NCBI GenBank assembly: GCA_946497035.1
Contig: CAMMIW010000001.1
Coordinates: 1-64,000 of the forward strand
DNA from: an uncultured Eubacteriaceae bacterium
GTDB lineage: Bacteria; Bacillota; Clostridia; Lachnospirales; CAG-274
DNA length: 64,000 bases
Reading direction: 5' to 3'
Notes under the pieces: model-generated
Told to the model about the DNA's origin: nothing
The model's database searches: none
The model's input: only the letters and a program-made list of their open reading frames with translations
Program-made: the position numbers and the translations under genes
Shown here: positions 39,403-48,992 of the stretch, one piece after another
How the letters are laid out: each line of letters begins with the position of its first letter
Numbering within the stretch: the first letter of the stretch is position 1

Positions 39403-40498
39403 TTAACCATTGTATATTCTTACTTGGTTTTTACCATTTTTCTTAACCTCATACATTGCTTGATCTGCCTCTTTATACAATTTTTCATATAGATCTTCAT
39501 TTTCTATGCTTGTTTCACAAAAAGTAATACCTATGCTACAGCCTATTTCAACTATATTTCCTTTATCTTCATAAGCTAAAGGAAATATATTTAAAGTCTG
39601 GTTAGCTTTGTTTATTACATACTTTTTATTTAAAATATTTGGTAAAAAATCATAAATTCATCTCCACCTAACCTAGATATACATTCATTATGACGAAATA
39701 AGCTTTTTAATTTATTTGAAATTTCTATTAATGCTTCATCACCTTTCATATGCCCTAAAGTATCATTAAGTTGCTTAAAATTGTCAAAATCAATAATAAA
39801 CATTGCCAATAATTCTTTAGATTTTGAATATTTTTCTATAAATTTTTCAGCAGCATTTCTGTTTAATAAACCAGTTAGGCTATCATTTTCACTTAAATAT
39901 AATAACTCGTGTTTTAGTTTAAAATCTTTATATTTTAACATATAAAAACAAATATGTATCCCTATAGCAAACATAACTATAAATACATTATCCATAATAA
40001 ATAAATTCATATCACGAACAGATAGATTTTTACCTATTCTTAGACCTATAAGAGTATCTGCAAGAAATATTAGAAATATACAAGAAAAATATCCAAAACC
40101 TACCCCAATAACAGTTAAAGCAGTTGCCATTATAACGCAGCTTATCATCATATAAGAAACAAAGTAGCTATATAAAAAAACTGAATTTCTAAAAAAACTA
40201 TAATTTGAGTAACATTCAAATAAGCTGCCAATATAGCATATTTTCTATTTTTTACAAAATAATATTTGAAAGCTAAATAGCTTATTAAAGATAATATACA
40301 TTGTAGAATACAAATCCAAGTTGTAGGATTATATGAACCGTTATCTATATACTCTATAATATTTATTACTGGTATATAAAGTATAAAAAATAAAAAAAGT
40401 GATATTGATAATATTCTCTGGGCTATAATTGTATGATCTTGAACCTCTTCATAATAATTTTTATAGTTCAAAATTAATTCTTTAAAAAATACCTTCAT
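39403..40498 (-). pseudogene. Membrane diguanylate cyclase (GGDEF), interrupted by two one-base frameshifts
   Basis: Three frames join into one protein of about 364 aa. 40148-40498 encodes four membrane segments. 39630-40151 encodes two more and the GGDEF core: LLYLSENDSLTGLLNRN, FIIDFDNFKQLNDTLGH and RLGGDEFMIF. The C-terminal third is a third frame down to the stop at 39403 (SIGITFCE, KEADQAMYEVKKNGKN). Adding one base to the A7 run at 40174-40180 and one to the A6 run at 39644-39649 restores a continuous frame. Intact, it would make c-di-GMP from GTP under control of its membrane domain. Its Shine-Dalgarno (AGAGGTGG) is unusually far, about 14 bases, from the ATG. Confidence 0.8.
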
Positions 40499-40524
40499 CT
40501 TTGTTTTTTATTCCACCTCTCTAT

Positions 40525-40701
40525 TTAATTTTTTAGTTTAAAATATAAATCTATAAAATTTTTAATATCTTTTTCTTTTTTAACTTCATCTGCTATGATA
40601 CCTGAATATGACACCGCTGTCAATTTTCTACGCATATCCACAATATTCTTTGTTATTTCCATACCACAGTCTATGTCCAAATTATTAGATTTTCGCCTCA
40701 T
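40525..40701 (-). CDS. Small protein upstream of the GGDEF gene, possibly a longer membrane protein
   Basis: 58 aa from ATG 40701 (starting MRRKSNNLDIDCG), ending 26 bases before the GGDEF start. The frame stays open upstream and reads a hydrophobic stretch (LLVFLSVLVLSIDSF) without a start codon. A one-base addition at the A7 run 40751-40757 would join it to a Lys-rich N-terminus, giving a one-helix membrane protein of about 90 aa. Lower-scoring plus-strand reading frames here look like shadows. I do not recognise a family. Confidence 0.35.
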   Translation of the reverse strand: MRRKSNNLDIDCGMEITKNIVDMRRKLTAVSYSGIIADEVKKEKDIKNFIDLYFKLKN

Positions 40702-41437
40702 AATATGTATTATTTGTATAAAACTGTCAATACTTAATACTAATACTGATAAAAAAACTAATAAAAATTTTATCTTTAATTTTAAATTTTTTTAATATGT
40801 GATAAAATTAATCCTTCCTAGTAAATTAAAAAATAAATCTTAAAATAAACAACAATAAAAATAAACTAACTTTATAAAATAAAAATTTTTAAGCTAGCTC
40901 GTATATTTGATTTATACATTTTAACCTCTACTAGTAGTAGTGTTTAATACATTATTATCCTTTCTATATACTTAAAGTATTATCATAATATATCATTTTT
41001 ATATTATTTATTAAATTCATTTTTTTACCTCCTTATATTTTTTAGTAATATATCAACTAAAATCTACATTTATAGCCAAATATCATTATAGAACAGTTTA
41101 CTAAAAAAAACTCATATTGTCAATATATTAGTAACTAATTTAAACTTTTACATTAAAATAAACTATATTTTTTAGTATAATTTGTATAAAACGCTTAAAT
41201 AAAACTATTTTTAAGCTTATTTATTGTATAAATATTATGTATAATAAATTTACTTAACTTATTTACATTAAATATTTATATAGTTTATTATACATATTAA
41301 TATTTTTATATATAATACTACACTATAATATATTATATAAAATATTTAGATAATTTTATATAAACATTATTATAAAAATAATTAATGAAAAATCTTTAGT
41401 CTACCTTAAACCTTGACTTTTTGCATAAAAAATAAAA
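40528..41437. other. Long low-coding region with micro-ORFs
   Basis: Upstream of the small protein above, this stretch is A/T-rich. On the minus strand it has an 18-aa ORF at 41020-40964 with a full AAGGAGGT site, an ATG-TAT-TAA mini-ORF after AAAGGATAATA, and a 15-aa ORF at 40919-40872 after AGAGGT. TTAGTAA/TTACTAA motifs recur near 41045, 41098 and 41127. The 41130-41437 part shows nothing I can interpret. Confidence 0.4.
40964..41020 (-). CDS. 18-aa micro-ORF with perfect ribosome binding site
   Basis: Encodes MNLINNIKMIYYDNTLSI after AAGGAGGTAAAAAA. The complete anti-16S match is stronger than that of most long genes in the window, so translation is plausible. It could be a leader peptide, signalling peptide or toxin-sized peptide; nothing in the sequence decides. 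It starts the series leading to the GGDEF gene. Confidence 0.35.
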   Translation of the reverse strand: MNLINNIKMIYYDNTLSI

Positions 41438-41480
41438 AAATAAAGATAAGATAATTTTATATTTTATCTTACCTTTATTT
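41438..41480 (-). terminator. Terminator of the GH63 gene
   Basis: 17-base arms (41438-41454 with 41464-41480) pair completely if one G-U is allowed on the minus-strand RNA; T-rich sequence follows. Confidence 0.65.
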
Positions 41481-41492
41481 TTTAATATTATG

Positions 41493-43832
<2,340 letters not shown>

Positions 43833-44031
43833 TTATATTTTATATAAAACAGTACTTTTAGGATTGTAAAAATTTATACCCCTCTAAAAAATAAAGTTTT
43901 ATCTTCTTTATTTTATTATAATTACCTTTATATTACAATAACTAATTAATAAAAGTTTTTATACAAAAATTGTATATATTTAACAATTTCTTTCAAACTT
44001 TGTCAAAATACTATATTTACATATATAAAAT

Positions 44032-44775
44032 CTACTCCTTAAAATGTGCTAGTTCATAAGGATAATAATCACACTCTTTCAATATTTCATCATCTAAGTT
44101 ATACATCTTTACTAATGCTGCCGCCTCTATACACCAATATCCAACATAATAATCTCTTAAATGGGCATTTTTATCTAATATACATTGATCATCTTGCATA
44201 TTTAACCATTGTTTCGTTATATATTTTTTTAATAGCTTTGTTGCTTCTTGTTTTTTCCCCTCTTTTGCTAAATCTACTATTTCCATTACTGTTTTTTCTC
44301 TCTTTTTAAATAATATCTCTTTTGCTTTTATTTCTTCTATTTCGTCTATGTAATTTATTAAACTGTCTATATATCTATCTTTTAGCCCTTTTTCTCTTAT
44401 TAGCTTTATAAATTTTTCTACATACTCTGTTTTTATATTTAATATTATTATAAATATTAATGCTACTCTTATATCTTCAAAGCAACCTGTATCCCATTTA
44501 AAATTTTTATATAAACCATATAATAATCCTTCTCCTATTGGCTTTAGCTCTTTTATATCTATTCCTAAAGAATAGCCTGAATAAAATACTTTAAATCCTG
44601 ATAAAAATATTCCATAATAATATCCAGACAATGCATCTTCTATTGCATCATAAGGGTACTTATCCTTTAATTCTTCAATTTCTTTTTTTATTGTCTCAAA
44701 CCTTGTTTTATAACTGTTTAAATAAAACTTATAATTTTCCTCTAAATATTCTCTATCTTTTATTTTATCTCTCAT
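44032..44775 (-). CDS. PoNi-type immunity protein (DUF1910/DUF1911-like)
   Basis: 247 aa, helical and soluble. The N-terminal part (REYLEENYKFYLNSYKTRF) and the SGYYYGIFLSGFKVFYSGY block, the paired DDQCILDKNAHLRDYYVGYWC segment and the EAAALVKMY stretch near the end are those of the PoNi family, which protects against PoNe DNase toxins. It lies 21 bases after the toxin gene and has its own AAAGGAG site. No signal peptide, so it acts in the cytoplasm, consistent with binding a DNase there. Confidence 0.8.
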   Translation of the reverse strand: MRDKIKDREYLEENYKFYLNSYKTRFETIKKEIEELKDKYPYDAIEDALSGYYYGIFLSGFKVFYSGYSLGIDIKELKPIGEGLLYGLYKNFKWDTGCFEDIRVALIFIIILNIKTEYVEKFIKLIREKGLKDRYIDSLINYIDEIEEIKAKEILFKKREKTVMEIVDLAKEGKKQEATKLLKKYITKQWLNMQDDQCILDKNAHLRDYYVGYWCIEAAALVKMYNLDDEILKECDYYPYELAHFKE

Positions 44776-44796
44776 ATGTTTTCTCCTTTTATCTTA

Positions 44797-46515
44797 TTAT
44801 TTTAATATTTGTTCTATATCTATTTTACTTAATTCTCTTAATGTTTCACCATTTCTGCCTATTTCAAAATATCTTACATTGCCTGTTTGATCTATTAAAG
44901 ATACTAATTTTAGTACATTTACTGTACTTGTATTTCCGTTAAGTTTATAGTTTCCTTTATCTTGATCTAAAAGTTTTATTATTTCATCTGATTTTTCTTT
45001 TCCTAAAGCCTTTTCTAAGTTCTTTTCAATCCATTTATCATCCATTTGAATTTTCCATTCATCTTGGGTGCTTTTACTTTTATTTTTTGTTAAAGGTGCT
45101 TCATTCAGTGGCTTTTTATTTTCAGCTTGAGTTTTGAATTTACTTTCTACAATAACTATTTCTGGAGGTGGAGTGTTATTTTTAAATATCAAGTCTATTC
45201 CTTGATGGGTAGAGTCATTTATAGTTTTTAATTTTACGTTATCTAACATTATATTTTCTAAGTCGCCCATTTCATACATTTCTAACTCTGTTAAAAATTC
45301 TCCATAGTTTCCTTTTTGTATTCTTGTAGCTTTTTTAGGGTCAAAATCTTTTATTTGAGCATTTATTTCTTTTTTTCTTGAACCATTAGGTATTATTTTG
45401 CTTATGTTTCCAGGCTCAACTTCTTCTATAACTATATTAACCCCTCTACCTTTACCTTTATTTGGCAACATATCTGTTGCTCTAGATATATCTGCCCCCT
45501 TTCCTACCAACTTATTCATATCGCTAGTTTTATCTACAATAGATACCCCTTTTAAAGCCCCTTTGCTACCTCCAGTTGGTATAGATGTAGCTATATCAAA
45601 TATTAATTTTGAGCTAGCTCTAAATTTTTCTTCTATTGTAGCATTTTCCCAAAATTCTTTAGCATAATTATTTATAGCTACAATATTTTCATCAAAATTA
45701 AATAAAAAATTTCCTAAATCTTCTATAACACCTTTTGGATTTGTAATTGTTGAATATACACCCTCTATACTTTCTCCAACACTTTCAATAATACCTCCTG
45801 TAACTGCACCTGCATTTGTTAAAAATCCACTATCTTCTTTATCTACCTCTAAATTAAATAAACCTGCTGTAAATTTTGATATTATTTTTATATCTTTATC
45901 ATATAGATTTTTAGCGTTATTTTTAAGATTTTTCTTAGATACTTCTATATCTTTTTTAATATCATCTTTTATTTTTTCTAAAGATACGCTTTCAATATTT
46001 CTTTTAGAATTTTCAAAGCTTTTAGACATATTTTCTTCTAATATTTGATCTAGTGTTTTTTTATTAGGTACGTTGTTTTTTATGCTATATTGTCTTTTAA
46101 AACTTTCAATAGTTTTTTCAAAATAATTGTTTCCACCATTTGTAGTAATGCCCTTTTTATATTTATCTCCATAAATAGTATTATACCATTGTTTATAAAA
46201 AGATACTATATGTTTATTAGAAGTTTCTTCTGTGTCCTTATTAAATTTATTATTTTTTATATTTTTATCAATAGTGTTGTTATAACCATTTTTAGCATTT
46301 ATAGTGTTTGGTATAAGCCCAAATAAAGTATCTTCAACCGACTTGTTATTTGTGTTTTTTACATTTTTAACATCAATTTTTTTAGGTACAATAGTATTTA
46401 TATTTATTTTATGTCTTTTATTATTTAAGTTTTTTTCTTTTTTATTATAACCAACTTTTAATGCACTAGGTACAGACCTTGTACTATTTTTTATTACACC
46501 ACCTTTAGAAAACAA
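44797..46515 (-). CDS. Polymorphic toxin with C-terminal PoNe-type DNase domain
   Basis: 572 aa from a TTG with GAGGAG 9 bases upstream. Residues 1-150 are Asn/Lys-rich and unclassified. About 150-290 is helical (long Lys/Glu helices then GFLTNAGAVTGGIIESVGES, a glycine-rich hydrophobic patch). About 290-380 resembles a pretoxin segment (IATSIPTGGSKGALKG). The C-terminal ~175 residues carry a PD-(D/E)xK core: NYGEFLTELE (Glu ~406), QGIDLIF (Asp ~441) and VIVESKFK (Glu ~457, Lys ~459), matching PoNe DNases. No LXG, WXG100, PAAR or signal peptide is visible, so the export route is unclear. It is flanked by a DcrB/Eag-like gene and an immunity gene. Confidence 0.8.
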   Translation of the reverse strand: MFSKGGVIKNSTRSVPSALKVGYNKKEKNLNNKRHKININTIVPKKIDVKNVKNTNNKSVEDTLFGLIPNTINAKNGYNNTIDKNIKNNKFNKDTEETSNKHIVSFYKQWYNTIYGDKYKKGITTNGGNNYFEKTIESFKRQYSIKNNVPNKKTLDQILEENMSKSFENSKRNIESVSLEKIKDDIKKDIEVSKKNLKNNAKNLYDKDIKIISKFTAGLFNLEVDKEDSGFLTNAGAVTGGIIESVGESIEGVYSTITNPKGVIEDLGNFLFNFDENIVAINNYAKEFWENATIEEKFRASSKLIFDIATSIPTGGSKGALKGVSIVDKTSDMNKLVGKGADISRATDMLPNKGKGRGVNIVIEEVEPGNISKIIPNGSRKKEINAQIKDFDPKKATRIQKGNYGEFLTELEMYEMGDLENIMLDNVKLKTINDSTHQGIDLIFKNNTPPPEIVIVESKFKTQAENKKPLNEAPLTKNKSKSTQDEWKIQMDDKWIEKNLEKALGKEKSDEIIKLLDQDKGNYKLNGNTSTVNVLKLVSLIDQTGNVRYFEIGRNGETLRELSKIDIEQILK

Positions 46516-46540
46516 TAAATAAATCTCCTCTCACATATAA

Positions 46541-47059
46541 TTAAATATCTTCTTTAATAGTTAATATAATATCATTTAAAATAGCTCTCCATTCTTTCTT
46601 CTGAAATACATCACAATTAAAAGATACTATTAATAACCCTATTTTAATTGGTACAAAATAAATTTTATTAAATATATATCCATCTAATACAGGGATTGTA
46701 AATGAAAATGTTCCTATTTTCTTTTCTTCTGTTTGTAAAATTTCTATATCCTCCATCTTACTAGAAGGATACATTCTTGAAAATTGTTTTAAAATTATAC
46801 CTCTTATCTCTTCTATATCCTCATTTAAAATATTTCCTTCTTCTAAATTAAAATTAAAGTTTATAGTTGTATCTTCACTTGTATATACATAATCTGGGTG
46901 AATATATAATGAATATTTTTTATGTAATAAATCCTCTTCCATTATATTAAAACTTTTGGGCAAGATTATTTTTATTTTACCATCATATAGCTCCTTTTCT
47001 TCTAATAGTAGCTTTTCATATCTCGCTATTATATATCCTCTTTTTATATCATTTTCCAC
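46541..47059 (-). CDS. DcrB/DUF1795 (Eag-like) protein preceding the PoNe toxin
   Basis: 172 aa from GTG 47059, but the frame continues upstream with protein-like sequence (ELINIGYQENLIRDLIKLRE) to about 47200. AAGGAG at 47146-47141 is followed 9 bases later by an in-frame ATA (47131), giving 196 aa. Alternatively one base added to the T6 run at 47191-47196 would open it to a GTG at 47211. The core (KIKIILPKSFNIMEE, a P-D-hydrophobic strand, GTFSFTIPVLDGYIFNKIYF, GLLIVSFNC, EWRAILNDIILTIKE) has the DcrB/Mog1/PsbP-like pattern shared by Eag chaperones of type VI effectors. It lies 25 bases before the toxin gene, so a chaperone or loading role is inferred. Confidence 0.65.
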   Translation of the reverse strand: MENDIKRGYIIARYEKLLLEEKELYDGKIKIILPKSFNIMEEDLLHKKYSLYIHPDYVYTSEDTTINFNFNLEEGNILNEDIEEIRGIILKQFSRMYPSSKMEDIEILQTEEKKIGTFSFTIPVLDGYIFNKIYFVPIKIGLLIVSFNCDVFQKKEWRAILNDIILTIKEDI

Positions 47060-47302
47060 ATTAAAATAATTTATTTTCTCTTCTTCTCTTAATTTTATTA
47101 AATCTCTTATTAAGTTTTCTTGATAACCTATATTAATAAGCTCCTTATAAAATATAATTATTTCTACTAGGTTATTGTAGTATATTAAAATTTTTTGTAA
47201 TTTTTATTCACAATGAATTCTAACTTATTTTGTATTATCTTTCAATATAACAAGGATAAAATGTCAATTTTAAATGACAAAATGTAATTTTTTAGTATAA
47301 AT

Positions 47303-47342
47303 AAAAGGCTTAATTAAAATTCAAAATTTAATTAAACCTTTT
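47303..47342 (-). terminator. Terminator of sipL
   Basis: 16-base arms (47303-47318 with 47327-47342), one G-U pair on the minus-strand RNA, then a T-rich tract. Confidence 0.75.
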
Positions 47343-47362
47343 ATAATATAAAATATAAATTT

Positions 47363-48928
47363 TTAACAAACTTTTTTAAGTATTAATAACTTTTGCCCTG
47401 GATATATTAAATCTGGATTTTCAATTTCATTAAGCTCTACTATATCATCTACTGTTGTGTTAAATTTTTTAGCTAAATCCCAAAGTGTATCACCAGGTTG
47501 TACTACATAAATAATCATACTAGCAATACTATTTAAAAAGCTTTCATCTAGCTCTTCAAAAATAACATCTGTAATAAAAGAAAGCTGCTTATCTTTAGTA
47601 ACACAAGTGTCAAAATTTACCGCACATCTAATTTCAACATCTTTATCAGACATCATATTAACACCAATATGCTCAAGATAAGAGCTAATATCAACTTTAG
47701 CAATTTCAGAGTTAGCCCCTTTAGCATCTATAGCTTGGCTATAAGGTATAATAGTATTAAAACAATACATAGGATAATCATCATTATTAGTAATATAAAG
47801 TATTTTACAATCTATAATACCCTCTGCTAATATTTTATCTTCTAATATTTCTATATTATCTAATATAGGCTTGCCAGAAACTTTTAAAACTTGTAAAATA
47901 GGCGGACATTCTTCATCTAATTTTACAATTTCTTTAATAGATGCTTGGTTTTTATTTTTACATATTAACATAGGATAGCTTTGCATATTCTTTTCAATAT
48001 TAATTTTTTTATCTAAAGCATAAGCATCTTCTAAAATATTCATTTCATCTTCATAGCTAACTTTAATATTACAACCTACATAAATATCTATACCTATAAG
48101 TCTTGGTTCTACGTCTACATCTTCTAATATTTGAACGTTTTTTTCTTGTATATCAAGATAAACATCACCTATCATATTATCTGTAGCACCTTCAACCTCT
48201 ATCACACCATTAAAAGGTATATCTTGTTCAAAATATGTAATAATACTATCTTCTTCATCACTTTTATAAAGAATACAAGCTCTAACATCTCCAGATATGC
48301 TTATTTTTTCATTTTGGGCTCTCACATCTTTATTAGCAATGTTAAAAGTAATATCTAAAATTTCTTTTATATTAGGCCTACCGCTAGATATTTCTATATC
48401 ATCTTTTATATTAAAACGGTCAAATTTGCTACAAGCTATTTTATTTACATTTATATTAGTAACCTTCATTTGTTTTTCATCAAGGCCATCTATTGTAGAT
48501 ACTGCCTCTATATTTTCTTTAGCCAAAACCTCTGATGCTACCTCTAAAATAGCTCTAAAGCTTACTTTTCTATCATTTATAAGCTTATAATCTAAATTTG
48601 TAATATTGCAGGCGGTAAAAACAGTCATCGTTTTATCTATACCTTCCATATTTATAAAATCGTTAATAGGATATGTAGATTGCATATTATATATAGGCTT
48701 ATTTTCTCCTTTTGCTACAAATAAAACATTTATATCTAAATTTCCTTTAAAAGTAATTCTATCGTTAACTATGTCTTTACTATCTATATATGCAGTTGCG
48801 TTAGCCTCTAAAACCATGTCTATATCTGGTTTAGTATCTGGAACAATAATATCGCCTTCTACTAAAACTTGGCTTGTTTCTTTCCCTATTTTTTTATCTA
48901 TCGTTATATCTTTCTTCAAAATTTCCAT
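47363..48928 (-). CDS. sipL: Spore morphogenesis protein SipL (SPOCS/DUF3794 plus LysM)
   Basis: 521 aa. Repeated DUF3794/SPOCS modules (first one about 10-150: ILKKDITIDKKIG, GDIIVPDTKPDIDMVLE; later copies near 165-300 and 315-455) and a C-terminal LysM (about 470-517, VVQPGDTLWDLAKKFNTT) reproduce SipL of Clostridioides difficile, which binds the coat ATPase SpoIVA through its LysM and anchors the coat. It acts in the mother cell around the forespore. The GTAGGAGGT Shine-Dalgarno is buried in a 15-bp stem that also looks like the terminator of the upstream gene. Confidence 0.9.
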   Translation of the reverse strand: MEILKKDITIDKKIGKETSQVLVEGDIIVPDTKPDIDMVLEANATAYIDSKDIVNDRITFKGNLDINVLFVAKGENKPIYNMQSTYPINDFINMEGIDKTMTVFTACNITNLDYKLINDRKVSFRAILEVASEVLAKENIEAVSTIDGLDEKQMKVTNINVNKIACSKFDRFNIKDDIEISSGRPNIKEILDITFNIANKDVRAQNEKISISGDVRACILYKSDEEDSIITYFEQDIPFNGVIEVEGATDNMIGDVYLDIQEKNVQILEDVDVEPRLIGIDIYVGCNIKVSYEDEMNILEDAYALDKKINIEKNMQSYPMLICKNKNQASIKEIVKLDEECPPILQVLKVSGKPILDNIEILEDKILAEGIIDCKILYITNNDDYPMYCFNTIIPYSQAIDAKGANSEIAKVDISSYLEHIGVNMMSDKDVEIRCAVNFDTCVTKDKQLSFITDVIFEELDESFLNSIASMIIYVVQPGDTLWDLAKKFNTTVDDIVELNEIENPDLIYPGQKLLILKKVC

Positions 48929-48980
48929 AAAAAAAGACCTCCTACATATTATTTTTTATAAAAATATATGTAAAAAGTCT
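48929..48980 (-). terminator. Terminator-like stem containing the sipL Shine-Dalgarno
   Basis: Arms 48980-48966 and 48949-48935 pair over 15 positions (three or four G-U) on the minus-strand RNA, followed by a run of U (48934-48929) and then the sipL ATG. It can terminate the topoisomerase transcript, and in read-through RNA it hides GGAGG. Confidence 0.7.
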
Positions 48981-48992
48981 ATTTTTTATAAC

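Noticed and set aside
40595-40795. Plus-strand 66-aa reading frame in the gap upstream of the GGDEF gene
   Set aside because: No ribosome site, and the minus strand over the same bases reads more protein-like sequence ending next to the GGDEF gene.
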